From Girardinichthys multiradiatus (taxonomy: Eukaryota > Chordata > Actinopteri > Cyprinodontiformes > Goodeidae), in assembly GCF_021462225.1 (NCBI RefSeq), contig NC_061795.1, positions 620,001-684,000 on the forward strand: 64,000 nt of DNA. The letters run 5' to 3'. A program made the position numbers and the translations under genes. The notes under the pieces are model-generated. The model saw only the letters and a list, made by a program, of their open reading frames with translations. It searched no databases and was not told the origin of the DNA. Of the stretch, positions 33,758 to 46,511 are shown piece after piece (position 1 is the first letter of the stretch; each line of letters starts with the position of its first letter).

Positions 33758-33945
33758 AGATGAGAAGCTGTCCGTCCTGTGCGACTTCTGCTCAGTTCAC
33801 GTCCTCTTCATCTTTTGCCGAGTCTCCGCCGCCAGAACCGTCCTGGTTCCGCGGGAGCGCGCGCCGACGTCACGAGCCCAGGCGATCCCCTTTGAAGTGA
33901 GGAGTGACCTCATCTGTCACGCGCGCGTGCACGTCCAGTGACCAC
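33758..33945 (-). promoter_or_regulatory. hapln3: hapln3 CpG-rich 5' end: non-coding exon 1 and core promoter
   Basis: A GTGAGT donor at 33757 on the minus strand marks the end of a 5' UTR exon; upstream DNA is suddenly GC- and CpG-rich (GCGGGAGCGCGCGCCGACGT). A CRE-like GACGTCA is at 33866-33872. No TATA box is evident. A five-codon upstream ORF (ATG at 33811-33809, TGA at 33799-33797) would lie in the leader if transcription begins above it. The exact start site is unknown. Confidence 0.65.
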
Positions 33946-34214
33946 AAACTACACTGATAACCGGACGGTGCGAGTTATTTCAACGGTTCTGGAACATAAA
34001 TCTCATTACTGACACAAATAAGCTACTTGACGAGTCTGAATAAAATGAATAAGCAACGATAAAGTCAAGTGTGAAACGATTCTGTAGTTCAAAAGGTCAA
34101 AAGGTCAACCCAGAGGATACTTGAAGATTCAACTTGTTCATAAATCAGGTTATTGTAAATTAGCTAATTGTTTTTCCAAGCACATGCAATGTCTAGCAAA
34201 AGGCAATTAACACC

Positions 34215-35035
34215 GAGTCCAGTGAAAAAAGTATTCACTCCCTTCCAGATTTCTTCTTTTTGTTTCTTTTGTCACACTTAAATCTTTCATATTAACAATT
34301 AGCTTTTATTACAAGAGAGAAAAAGCCTGAGTAAGATAACTTAATTGTCTGACCTACAGAATTAAGAGATCCCTTATATAGAACCTGTCTAACAACATGA
34401 AGTAGGCTAAAAGAAATCGAAAAGGAGCACATCACGCCTCGATTTAGATACATTTCTTGACTGATGAAAAACAAAGGCTTACAAAGCCATTTTTAAGGCT
34501 TAGGGACTCCAGTGAACAAAATGGAGAAAAGATGGAAAATTAGCAGACCTTCCCAGCAGTGACTAGATTACCCAAATCACTCTAGGATAAGAATAAGATA
34601 AGAAATAAACTGGGAACAAATTGCATCTATGGAAGAGTTTCAAGGCATTGCTGACAACATAAGTCCAAAGGCCTGTCTTACATTTGTCAAAAAAACATCT
34701 TGGTGATGATTCTCAAGACTTTTGGAACAAAAAAATCTGAGGGTGGAACAGACAAAAGTCAAACATTTTGGAAAGTGTGTGTCTAGCTACATCTGGCTTA
34801 AAACTAACACAGCAATTCAGAAAAATAACATTATACTGACCGGCCACACATAGTGGTGGTAGTGTGGTGGTCTAGGATTGCTTTGCTTTTTATGCACTGA
34901 TCTGAACGCGCTAAAATTAATGGAACATATGACAGAAGCTCCCATTTTGAAATAACACCTGCAGGAGAGTTTCTCTCATGTTCCGTGGGCATTTTAGGAC
35001 TTATAAAGCAACAACACAGAAAAGGAGACACCATC
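34215..35035 (+). mobile_element. Tc1-like transposon relic (second family)
   Basis: Begins CAGTGAAAAAAGTATTCACT, includes TTCTTTTGTCACACTTAAAT, then a decayed body with a transposase-like ACACATAGTGGTGGTAGTGT block near 34845. It shares a 20-bp core with 7375-7420. No intact frame. Confidence 0.5.
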
Positions 35036-35044
35036 CCACAGTGT

Positions 35045-36030
35045 GTAGAAGTTAGTGGGAGTCTACTGACAAAGACAGACGATGTTATCAGGAGGTGAAA
35101 GAAGCACTTTGAGGATCTTTAATCCTCCTGAATGTCTTTGTGGATTTGGAGCAGGCGCACCACCTTCTCCCCTGAGGGATTTTGTGGGTTGAGCTGCAGA
35201 AGTATGGGGTGCTGTTTTTTTTTAAGGCTTTCCAGTCCATCTCTAACCAAAGCAAGAGCTGTGTCTACATTTTTGGTAGAAATTTGATCTTGTACCTTGT
35301 GTGGGTTGGTGATCCCTTGTCGTAGATTCTGTTTGGGGTGTTCATGAACAGGATCTTAAGACATGGTGGTGGAGAGGACAGGGCCTGTTTTAGGAATCAT
35401 AAGGTCATTTTTGTATTTTAAAGATGATGTGGTTTTAACCTGTTATGACCTTAAAAATGCACTGGAGTGGGTTCAAGCGGATGTGCCAAGTGGGCAGGAT
35501 GAGAGTCAGCTCCTGAGTTTTCAACTAGAAAAATGTAAATTAGGTCAATCTCTATCTGAAAAGACAGAGTTCACATATCTTGGGCTCTTGTTCACAAATG
35601 ATGGCAGGATGGAGCAGGAGATTTTTAGATGTATTTCATGTATTTTTAGATGTATCTCGTATGATTACCAGTTACTCTACCTACTGGGCCTTATGTATGG
35701 CCATAAGATATGGATTATGACCAAAACACCAAGATCCCATATGCAAGCAGCTAAAATAAGCTTCCTCCATCATGTGAGAAGCTCCATCATCCAGGAGGAC
35801 CTCAAAGTAGAGCTGCTGCTCCTCCACATCGAAAGGAACAAGTTGAGGTTCAGGCCTTTGATCAGGATGCCTCCTGGACGCTACCCTCTTTGGAGGTTTT
35901 CTTAGCACATCCCACAGGGAGCAGACACCAGGGCAGACCAAGAGCTCGCCAGAGGGACTAAATTTCTCCTCCTGTAGTGGAGAACCTGGGAACCTTGGAT
36001 TTCCCTAGAACTAGCTAAACAGTATCCTGG
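35045..36030 (+). mobile_element. Rex/L2-type LINE relic (RT C-terminal part)
   Basis: Translates with interruptions to the same protein as the LINE at 52922-55737: a GLLFTNDGRMEQEI block, MYGHKIWIMTKTPRSHMQAA, and LLLLHIERNKL. The 180-codon frame at 35363-35905 is a remnant of this ORF, not a host gene. 5' truncated. Confidence 0.75.
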
Positions 36031-38269
36031 AACTGCTCCTTCCTATCTACAAGACCTCTTAAAGACTAAGAAGATCATTAAAACCTCTTTATCTTCCTCA
36101 AAAACATACAAGAAATACAAATGTTGAGTACAGCCAGATCAATACAAATACCTGAACACGTACAGCATCTTCTCCCCCATTTCCCCATCATTCAGATGGA
36201 AGCTGCTGTTCAAAGTTTTGTCACATTTATAGCAGTCTGGTCCTCCCAGCTGATCCCTTTGTTGGCCTTTTGCTCACCCCACAAAAGGCCTGGCAAACAT
36301 CTTACTGATGTTCTCTTTTTGATCCTGTCCAAAAGGGGAAAAAAAAAACAGCCAGACAGAAATAGTAACAACTGATTTTGTTAATACAGGTCTTCAGTTC
36401 TGGCTAAAGGTTTATATTGTATGAAATGCATCTGTTTAGACAAAGGGTAATGGTATTTGAAATTTGCATCTTTAGCTAATGTTATAGTTTTCATGCAGAC
36501 AGGTTGCAAAGAATCAAAAGGATCTAAATGTTCATAAATGTTCAAATATGCAACAAGAACCCACAGCAAGCGTGAATAAAGTCCTAAGCCTGTATTACGT
36601 TTTCTGTGACTTGTGCTGTCTTGTTTATGTCTATTGATGCTAATTTAAGTGAGTGAGTGAGTGAATAAATACCATGGCACTGTGAACACAGACAATATTA
36701 CTTGGAGAATATATGGGACAACAGTGACATTGTGAAATCTGGATGTTTCTTTAAAATGTATGAAAGAATTATAGGTAAGTTGGTCAGGGAAGCTGCCAGG
36801 AGCAAGACTGAAAGAGTTGTAGAATTTCTGGCAAGTACTAGTCGTGTTTTACATGTGATATCAGTCTCCTCTATTTTCAATATGCCTCGGCGAAGAAATA
36901 AGGTTGAAAATAGAAAGAAGCTTCTCTTTTTCTAAAGAGAACATTCAAATCTGGCTAAAATCTTTTAAAACACTGAAGAAATTTTGTTTATGATTTAATG
37001 GAATCAAACAGACATTTTTTTGGGCCATCTTTTCAGCAGGTATGTTTTTTTATTTTACCAAAACAATACAGTGCATTACCAAAAGAAAGTCATACCCACA
37101 GTGAGACAAGGTAGAGTTAGATGGAGACAGATGACTCGCTGTGGCGGTTCCTGAAAGGGAAAAGCCAAAAGAAAAGAAGAAGATAAAGTTATGTAGTCAG
37201 TTTTGACCAAAATGTTTAAATGTCTGCCAGGAAGCTGAAGGGGGATTTCATTTTCAGCATCAGGTGATCAAATACATACACTGAAATCAACAAAAGATTG
37301 AATTCATGAGAGTAAAATTACAGTTTCTGGAGTCCAAAATTGACCCAACTGAAAAATCTGTCAATGTCTGTTAGCTATTGAAAAATCTGTCACAATTTTA
37401 CAGATTCTGGGAACTTTTGCTGGGTGGAGTTAGCAAATGTTACGTCAAATTGTGGGATACAGACAGACTCCTTCCAGGAAGTTCTGGTTAGAGGTGAGCA
37501 CACCTTTGCCACCAGGTTATCTTCCCCTAATAAATCTGTTTGTTTTACAGGTAAATACAGAATATAATTTATTTTAAAAGGTGGGAAAAGTTTTCAAGTG
37601 TTATATCATGATCGGTTTTTTAATCAGAACAAACAAGCATTTTTAGAGGGCCCTCTTGTCAGTGATTTATACCAGTATTTTATCATTGTATTACTTTTGA
37701 AGTTAGAAGCTACATTCTGCTGTCTTTGTGACATATTACTGCACACTATTTCAGTTCAGCACAATAGCATGCTAAGATGTGCAGTCAAATACACATTCAC
37801 ATGTGCCATTTATCTGCTCAGAAACTACAGACTAGGAAGAAAGAAACATCTCGTCCACAGTTAAAAGAACATATGCTCTGAACTGTCTCCTTCAACAACA
37901 AAGAAACACTCATCCTCCCTAAAACATACATTCTTGACACTCTCAAAAAACTACAAGGCAGGTGAACCTCAGTTTTAAGACCCCAGAGCATATCCAGAAC
38001 TGTTACACAATTGTCACAGCCTCAGTTTTAAGTCGTCAATCATCTAATGGCAGAAATCCCAGATCTCAATCATGAATATTTTTTGTAGTTTCATCCTGTT
38101 CCAACTTTGCTCTTCTCTACCTTTCATTTATTGAATAAAATCTTTGTTTCCCCTAGTTTACTCTTTATGCTCACTCATTCATTTCTTTCTTTACGCAGTG
38201 CTATCACCTTTTTATTACCAGGACTCCAACATGTTATCATGCTGATGTTAGATAAGCATATGGTGTTTA
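36031..38269. other. Intergenic, few recognised elements
   Basis: A LINE-type tail (CGCTGTGGCGGTTCCTGAAA followed by AAGAAAAGAAGAAGA) is visible at about 37130-37185 and a short GTGA repeat at 36650-36664. The rest shows no recognisable feature. Confidence 0.4.
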
Positions 38270-38645
38270 ACTAGAGTCAGAATCAGCTCTATTCATCAAG
38301 CTTGTGCACAAAAACAAGGAACTGGACTTCGGTTTTACTTTGCTTTCAGTGAAGACATTTAAAACATAAATATATTAAAAGGGAAAGAAACTTTTTTTGG
38401 TAAATATGTATATATAGTGATTTAACAAAAAGAGAATGTCATTGTTGAACTTGTGCAAATATGCATAATATCAATTGATGCTGTCATCAAAGTCTAAACA
38501 GTTTGTATCCAGGATGTGTGGGATCTGCAGAAAGTTAGCTGCCCCTTTCCTGACCCTGGATGGAGTCCTGGATGGAGGAAAGGTCAGCCCCGATGATTCT
38601 CTCTGTAGACCTCTTTGTCTGTTGTAGTTTGGACCTACATGGCAA
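38270..38645 (-). mobile_element. LINE fragment
   Basis: GGATGTGTGGGATCTGCAGA, CCTGGATGGAGGAAAGGTCA and GCCCCGATGATTCTCTCTGT match a common teleost LINE 3' part in reverse orientation. The clade is not resolvable from this fragment. Confidence 0.45.
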
Positions 38646-38649
38646 ATTA

Positions 38650-39200
38650 TACACCACTAACATGAAAGTTGTCACATTGCATGTACAAATGTGATGGACT
38701 TGCAACAAACCTTTGCATAATTGTGAAGTGGAAGGAAAATCATACCTGACTTTCACATTGGACTTAGTTCTGGTCTTTAACTCTGCATGTTTAGAGAAGC
38801 ATCTCTTAACAGGTTTTCTTTCAGTATTTAGCTCCTCCCATGTTGCCTCATTAACTCTAAACAGCATCCATGTCCATGCTGACAAATGTATCTCCACAGT
38901 ATGATACTGCCACTAACGTGTTTCACTGTAGGATATGATGCATTCAGGTCGATGTGCACTGTGGACCACACAGAGTGTTTTGCATGTGCAGACCAGAGGA
39001 CCTTCATTCATACATTCGCTGCATGCCTCTCAGCAAACTACAAACTGGAATTCTCATGGCTTTCTTTCAACCAATTTCCCATAGACATTGCAGAAAGAAG
39101 GGTTTTCCTTTTATGCATTTTAAGCAAGGTAAACTTTCTGAAGCAGCTTGGAGTGTGTGAACTAAATGTTCATGCCTTTATGTTTACTTCAAGTATTTCA
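38650..39200 (-). mobile_element. Decayed Tc1 element
   Basis: Reverse-oriented Tc1 landmarks: TTGTGAAGTGGAAGGAAAAT, CACAGTATGATACTGCCACT, and ACCAGAGGACCTTCATTCAT. No open frame survives. Confidence 0.6.
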
Positions 39201-40276
39201 TTTGCATAATTATTTTATTTTCAAATCAAATCTCACGTTCGAGAAGGCATAGTCAATAGCTAACAGAAAACTCTGCATATTCCAGACCCCTCTCTGTTTG
39301 TCATTGACTGCAGCCCCCACTCCCAGCCACTGTGGCAGCCCCTTCCCCTCCCTGCATGTCCCTTAAGCCATTATCTCTGTGTTTGAAGAGACCAGACCAG
39401 CCTTCTTCCCAAACCCCCAGATAAAAGACTTTAGCCTGGGGCCCTAAATACCAGCAGCCCATGTGAACTGCTGGGTGACTGAGGCTTCGGAGGGGTGTAA
39501 TTTCAGCGACAGCCAGCCTCATTCAGCGCCCTGAGAGGTTAGACAAGCTGCGACCTGGAGCCCTGAGAGACAACACGAAAGAGAATGACTCTGCATGTGT
39601 GTTTTTGATCGAGGAGACAAGGAGCTTATTGTGTCGGTATGAGCAATGGCATGCTGTCATTAGCAGAGACTTCTCACAGAAAAGTAGTAAGTCACAAAAA
39701 GATTGAGTGTGTGTGTGTCTGTGTGTGTGTCTGTGTGTGATGGTGCGCTTTCAGTGTCACTAGTAATTAGAAAGGAAGGTTTCAATCAAAGGCCATCAGG
39801 AGCCTGAGGTGCAGAGCCAGGAGAGACAGTTTTCAGCCTGATTAAAAGATAGAAGTTGAAATGAACTGTAATAGCAAGTAAGCACTGCAAGTTATCCCTT
39901 TCTAACTCTCACATGTACCTTTGGAGCCAACTAAATGCCAAAATAAGGGGTTTTGATCATCACTATGTGAAAGTCTCTCATCACCTGCCAAGTAAACCAT
40001 TCTTCAAACATTTATCTGAACACAGGCTTTAAGGTGACATCCCTCGATGAAATGTTTAGATTGGTACTAAAATAGCAACTGTTATCCAGGAGTGGATCCT
40101 TCCAGTTCCAACCAGCTGCTTTACCTACAGTTTCCCGTCTGCTTTGACCTGATGCCTCCATCCGTCCCTCGCCACCCTGCCACCAGTAAACAAAACAGAA
40201 AGGCAGCACAGCTGATACAGAAGCAGTTTGTCCCATTAAATTTTACTGCTTTCTAAAATATCTTCTCTTACTTTAT
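39201..40276. other. Intergenic, non-repetitive block, candidate conserved element
   Basis: From 39300 to about 39680 the sequence is GC-richer and complex, with no transposon signature. A compound GT microsatellite follows at about 39704-39740. A regulatory role is only a possibility. Confidence 0.3.
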
Positions 40277-41190
40277 TTTCTACCTCCTTAAACCACCACC
40301 TTAAAGTGGTGGAGGGGTTTGTGTGCTCAAATGATCCTAGAGGCTATGTTGTCTGGGGCTTCAATGCCCCTGGTAGGGTCTCCCATGGCAAACAGGCTCT
40401 GGGTGACGAGTCAGACAAAGAGCGGTTCAAGACGTCTTCATGAGGACCAAACAATCAAGGCACGTGGAGCCCAGTACGGTGGGGCAGGGGTCCCACCCTG
40501 GAGCCAAGCCCGAGGTTGGGACTCGTCGCAGAGTGCCTGGTGGGCAGGTTGTTCCTCGAGGGACCCGGGCCGGGCCAAGCCTGAACAAGAGCCGCAAGGC
40601 CATCCCCCAGTGGGCCCACCACCTGCAGGCGGAACCATTAGGAACCGGTGCAAAGAGGATTGGGCGGCGGATGAAGGTGGAGACCTCGGTGGCCCGATCT
40701 CCGGATGCTTAGGCTGGCTCTAGGGACGTGGAATGTCACCTCGCTGGGGGGGGAAGGAGCCTGAGCTTGTGCGGGAGGTCGAGAGATATCGACTAGAAAT
40801 AGTCGGGCTCGCCTCCATGCACAGCGTGGGCTCTGGAACCCATCTCCTCAAGAGGGGCTGGACTCTCTTCTACTCTGGAGTGGCCCACGGGGAGAGGCTG
40901 CGAGCTGTGCTTCATCTGCTTGTTGCCCCCCAGCTCAGCCGTCTCGTGTTGGGTTTTACCCCAGTGGATGAGAGGGTTGTATCCCTACGCCTTCGGGTCG
41001 GGGACAGGTCTCTATCGTTTCAGCTTACGGGCCAAGAGGTAGTACGGAGTACCCGGCCTTCTTGGCATCCCTGTCAGGGGTGCTGGATAGTGCCCCTCCC
41101 GGGGTCTCCATTATTCTGCTGGGGGACTTCAACGCCCACGTGGGAAACGACATGACACCTGGAGAGGAGGAATGATCGGGAGGAATGGCT
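40277..41190 (+). mobile_element. LINE 5' fragment (5' UTR and endonuclease part), same family as 52922-55737
   Basis: Plus-strand sequence is collinear with the reverse of 54990-55737: AACAATCAAGGCACGTGGAG, then PELVREVERYRLEIVGL and a GGDFNAHVGND-like endonuclease segment (CTGGGGGACTTCAACGCCCA). The copy holds the 5' end but stops inside the endonuclease domain, the opposite of ordinary 5' truncation. Confidence 0.75.
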
Positions 41191-41194
41191 CTGT

Positions 41195-41485
41195 TCTGGA
41201 GACTCCTCTGGAACCTCTGGAGATCATTGTTCAAAGAAGGGTTTTTCATAAAATGAAGATTATGGAGAACTCTGAGCATCCTCTTCCTGAGACTGTCCTA
41301 AAACAACAGAGTGTCTTAAGTCAGAGGCTTCTTCAGATCTGCTGTAAGACGGAGCGCTACAGGAGATCCTTCCTGTCCACAGCCATCAGCATCTACAACG
41401 GCTCTTTGAGGAAACCTTCGTAATATGAGCTATAACATTTAATTTCCCTTTGGGATTAATAAAGTATTTTTGAATTGAATTTGAA
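41195..41485 (+). mobile_element. 3' end of a different LINE joined to the 5' fragment
   Basis: QRLLQICCKTERYRRSFL... and a terminal TTTGGGATTAATAAAGTATT tail are typical of a LINE 3' end in fish, unrelated to the expected continuation of the preceding fragment. Confidence 0.6.
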
Positions 41486-42109
41486 ATCTGATTAACCAAG
41501 TTTCTAAAAAAACAAACAGCCCGTAGAACAGAAAAGAGAAATCAAACCACATATCTCCTGCATTCTGAAGATTGAAGACCAGATTAAAAGTAGTGGAACA
41601 GAAGAAAGCCATCATCAGGTCCTCAACACAATGAATCCCAAAAAAGCCAGAGGAAAAACTGCTGCTTTACAGCTAATTTCAACAAAATGTTACAATCTGC
41701 TGAAACTGGGCCAATTTTCCCAAAAATGCTTTAATGTGTTCTTGTCTCAACAATCACTGAATTTAATCTTCATTGTCTCCATCTGAATCCATTTCCATAT
41801 CGATTGCGGTTCAAACCCTACAGCGGCGTTACACTTCCAAAGGGCGACCTTCACACAGTGTAATGAGACGAGAAGAATTGAAGCTCTGCACGGATGAAGA
41901 TGCCTTTAAAGATTGCAGAGTGCACATGGAGGGATTAGGCCCCCGGGGGCACTGAAATGCTAAGCAGGCAGAGCCACCCTCTGTGCTTCAGGTCTTTTAA
42001 TCTTTCACCTTTTAAATGGAAAACAGCCCTCGACAATTGTGCATTATTAGTCATATGATCCAAATATTTAATGCACACACATTTAACAATACTCCAAAAA
42101 TTTGCACAA
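41486..42109. other. Intergenic, candidate conserved non-coding block
   Basis: About 41750-42080 is complex, repeat-free sequence with AT-rich homeobox-like words near the end (GTGCATTATTAGTCATATGA). No coding frame is supported. Confidence 0.3.
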
Positions 42110-44421
42110 CAACAATTGTTTTTAAATTCTTTATTTAAACTTTTTCTGGGTATACAAAGGTCAAACACAAGGTCGTTTTGTGTACAGGAGAATAAAAAGG
42201 AACATCAAATCCACTCAAAATTCAAGAAATAAATTTTTCATACTTTACAAACACAACAGTCTCATTCATAGAAAAGTAAAATAAACTGGGATGAAACCAT
42301 CAGTGACCTTAACGCAGATGAAATGAAATCATGTCGCTGTGGTCAATAAAATGCATGCAGACGTGAACAGGGTGGTTGTAATGAATATTGTACAGCGTCT
42401 GACATCAGCGTCCCCTCATGCATTTTTAAACACCTTGAATTTATATTCATTGTTATGAAAACCAACACTGTATAATGTTGCACTAGCCCAAAATCCATAA
42501 TTCATGAAAAGAATAGTGTTTGAATGCAGTGAGGGGGGCTGCAGATACTAATAATTTGGCAAATTGTGTCAGGTCTGGTGAAAGCGTAAAAATCTGCTTT
42601 AACTTGGTTTCTTTCACAGTCTTCTAATGCAGATTTAAACCAAAGGACTGATGCTGGACCCAAAATAAAAGTAAATCGTAGGCAGCAAACATCAACATCC
42701 ACCAATGCTGGAAAACCAAAAACAAACCACTAAATATTATATATCTCTCAAATATCAACATCCAATATAAAGGCCTCAGTGTTTCTAAACTAGGGCCAAT
42801 TTACTGTCCATATTTTACCAATAGACAAGTTTTTTTAAGTTAGCTTTTAATAATACAAATATTTAAACATAAACAAAGTGCCATGAAAAGTGAAACTGAG
42901 TGAACTCAACCTGAAAAACAGTGAGTGAGTAAAAGTAGCATTTAGGGTACATGGGGAGCAAAGCGTCTTTCCACAACCCACAGTCTTTGTACTGTTAGTC
43001 TCTGAAGAAAAATGGACAATGTAATAAAACAAACAGTATTAAATTCAGTTTTTGCCATTTCAGGGGAAAAAAAAAAAAGGGACCTGGCAGGGTCCTGTGA
43101 GACTCGCAAAAATAATGTTTCAATTGCTGAGAAATTCTCTGTTCATTAAATGCATCAAAACGCCAATATTTTCCTCATTTAGGTGGTGTAAAAAAAAAGA
43201 AAAAAACGGATTATTTTCAAAGTGACATTAGCAGATCAGACCTCAAACCAAGAAAAGGATATTGGCTAGAAAAGGCCTCTCTTTGTCTACAGTCTATTTT
43301 TGATCAATAAAAGGGTTTTGTGTTTTGTCTTTGGATGGCGGCCAACCGATAAACAACAATAACAGGGGTTTAACATCCCTACGAGCGTCATCACTTTAGG
43401 TTTTACTAACTTTTCTGAAACTGAACCAACAAATATGGCATTTTGAGAAACAAAAGAGGGAAGACTGTCTGAAAGTATTTGTAAAATCAAGCTGCTTAAA
43501 GTCAGACATTTAGCAGAATTGCAAGTGAGTTTTATTTCACACTTCCTGAGGGTTCACTAAATGCTGAGTTTATTCTCTGGATGGTAAACCTCAATAAAAC
43601 AGTCTAAACAAAGGTAGAAGAAGAACAAAAACTGGTTTTAATGTCTAAATCACAGCAAAGACATGTAGAGAATGCCAAAGCACACATTGTGAAGATTAGT
43701 ATGTCATCTCTACTCACTTTTTTCACCATTATAAACTTTTATTAACAATTAACTTCTTTTCACAATAGAATCACAGTAAACATATTTATGACTGTAAATT
43801 TTTCTTGCTAAAATACTTGCAATGAAAAGATTATCTTTTGAGAATAAAAACAACTGTATGTTTTACTGCATGGTGGAAAGATCATATAGATACTGTCTGA
43901 GTTGAAGGGAGGTTAAGTGTTGGAATAAAGGTTGTGTGGAGGCTGTTTCATGGTGGGTTATGTACATCACCAGCTGCGGGTCTCGGAGGTACACTGTTCC
44001 AGGTAGAGCTAAATCTAGGATCAGAGTTCAAGCCGCAGCAACTGATACACCAGCAGTTGTGTTACCCCTGACGTCTGACACAGCAAGGAGGAACTAACCA
44101 CCTTTTATTTAAGCAAACATGTGGGATACGACCGGACTCCGCTCTGCTTCTTGAAGTGATCACAGATTTGATTCAAAACAGAAGAGAAGAGGAAAGAATA
44201 GGTATGTTTAGCTGAATCAAGATCCTGCTCACAGTGGTTAGGGGTAACAACTCCCACCTCTGACCAGCCAGGGTTTTGGTGGTGCGCTACGCTATCATTT
44301 GCCGCCCCCTAGGGCTGAGAGCAAGGCAGTGCAGGTTTGGCTCAGGAGGAACGTAATGAAGGAGAAGGGAGGGAGGGAGGGAGAGAAAAGGGAGGTGAGA
44401 GGACGTAGGTTCAGGTCTGTG
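42110..44421 (-). other. mfge8: Likely mfge8 3' UTR with polyadenylation signal
   Basis: Repeat-free AT-rich DNA follows the mfge8 stop for 2.3 kb. A minus-strand AATAAA lies at 42135-42130 in a suitable AT-rich context; other minus-strand AATAAA words occur nearer the stop (near 43570, 43530 and 43738), so shorter ends are possible. Confidence 0.45.
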
Positions 44422-44565
44422 CTACTGATCGCAGCCCAGGAGCTCCATTCGAAGGGTGATGCGCTCGTGCCATTCCCAAGGCAGGATGCGGACATATCGG
44501 CTGTAGAATGCCGGATCAAAGATGTTCTTCTTGTGAACATTGTTGTCACTGTTACCAGGAAAGAT
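44422..44565 (-). CDS. mfge8: mfge8 last exon: end of C2 discoidin domain
   Basis: The 144-bp exon after a CTGTCCAG acceptor encodes [20 protein letters not shown] through [13 protein letters not shown] at 44424-44422. The final cysteine pairs with that at the start of C2. It follows a phase-0 junction. Confidence 0.95.
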   Translation of the reverse strand: MFPGNSDNNVHKKNIFDPAFYSRYVRILPWEWHERITLRMELLGCDQ

Positions 44566-44689
44566 CTGGACAGCAGAAGATGCAAATATTATTATTTTTA
44601 GTGTATATTATTCCTTCATTCTTTTACTTTTCTAAAGTTAATGCCTAAATGCATCCTTATTACCATTTAGAAGTTGTATACAACAGTAT

Positions 44690-45440
44690 GTATTGTAATG
44701 CTCCAACATTTCACATTTTATCACATTACAATAGCAAACTTGCAGTGTACCTTATTAGGGTTTTCTGTGATAGACCAATGCAAAGTGCATAACTGTCAAA
44801 TGGAAGCAAAAGAAACTACATGGATTTCAAAACTTTAATATAATTTGTAACCCGTCCCCTCAATACTTTGTGGAACAGTCTTTCGCTGCAAGTCTTTTAG
44901 ATTATGTCTAAAGACTGAAATATTTGCCTATTTCTTCCTGCAAATTAGCTCAAGCCCAGTCATTCAATGGAGGCCGTCTGTGAACATCATTTTTCAAGTC
45001 GTTTTAAGTCTTGCCACAGATTTTAAAGTAGATTTAGGTCCAAACTTGTCGTTCTGTTGGAAGGTTACCCTCCACTCCAGTATGAAGTCTACTGCGGTCT
45101 TTAACAGGTTTTCGTTTCAGGACTGCCCTGTACTTAGTTCGATTAATCTTCTTTCCTTTTTATGGCCTTCTTTAAACAACAATTTTCTTCCTGCCAGATT
45201 TGTGGCAAGTAGGACTGACAAGTGTCCTGAAAACAGATCTTTCCACCTGAGCTGTGTATCTCTGCAGCTCCACCACAGTTATGGCCATGTCAGTTTAGGT
45301 GGACGGCTATATCTTGGTTGGTTTCCAATAGAGCCACTTAAAACCATAGAAGCATACCACTGGCTTGGACATTACATGACTTCAGCATGACACACAGGCG
45401 CCATGCATTGAGTCAGGACTGCTGCAGAAACAGAAGAACA
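44690..45440 (-). mobile_element. Decayed Tc1 element in mfge8 intron
   Basis: Reverse Tc1 landmarks: CAACATTTCACATTTTATCA, TCTGTGATAGACCAATGCAA, and TCCACCTGAGCTGTGTATCT near 45243. No frame survives. Confidence 0.6.
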
Positions 45441-46511
45441 CAGAACAATAAAGTTCTGGGAGTAGATTAACATACTGCTTTGACAGGTTGACCTGAATGT
45501 AATTGACGTATAATTTACATGAAATGTCAGCATTTTCACTCTCCGCCACTAGTGTTTATGTCCCAACTGCTCCCTTAGCAACAAATATTCATTCTAGCAT
45601 TTTGCTGCATCGGCTGCCAGTGTTTTCTTCGTTTAATCCTCTCCCTCTGTGCTCCTCCTTTCCTCTCTGGCCGTCAGACAGCATCAGAAAAAGAACGGTA
45701 TAGATTTGTTTATTTAAAAAAATCAGGCACGAACCGAGCCTTTGGATCAGGAAAGACCCTGGTGCTCCCGATGACCAGGCCGCCCCTGGTAACAGGAGTC
45801 ACACGAACCCTCTTTTAATCTCTCAGTTTAGAAATTCTAGCATCAAGGCCAGAAAGCAACAAACTGATACAATAATCACAACTATGCAGCTTAAGCTCTT
45901 AAAAGTCAATCGACAGCATGGTGATATGTGTAGACCAGTAGGGATACCTGTCAGCGCTATAATTTACAGTTCTCACACTGCTTCAAGATCTGTTAACACG
46001 TTAATACATATTTCTATCCATCAGAACATCAGCAATTTTCTCTGCTTTAATTTGAGCCGTATTTTATATAAATTAGATAAGAAAAAAAGGGATGATGATC
46101 CCACATCAGAGCAGCGTGGTTTTGTTGACATGACTCAATGCATAGCAGTGTGCACACATCACTATCTATAGCAGCTAATACGTGATCTCCAATACAGCAA
46201 TATATCAACGTTTAAAACCTAAACCCTCCACAACTATTTCCCAATAAAATAATCTAGAGTTTCTCATGGAATATGAACGGATTTGAAGGAGTATGAGATA
46301 TTTTGCAGGGGGGTATAATTTTCTTGGATTAATCAAAGATAACAGTGTGCTACCAACTTGATTTAATTTGGCTACATCCTGCTCCCATTTAAGCAGTCTG
46401 ACTGCCAGTGCTTATATTTCTTAACTCAATTAAAACAAAACTGATTTCAGATGTTTAGACAAAGGTTTTAAAAAACAAAAAAATTCATTCATTCTGTATT
46501 GTTGGCCCAAC
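45441..46511 (-). other. mfge8: mfge8 intron, no recognised feature
   Basis: No exon with a compatible frame and no terminal repeats were seen. Confidence 0.4.

Noticed and set aside
35363..35905. 180-codon frame as a gene
   Set aside because: It is the decayed C-terminal part of the LINE family also seen at 52.9-55.7 kb.
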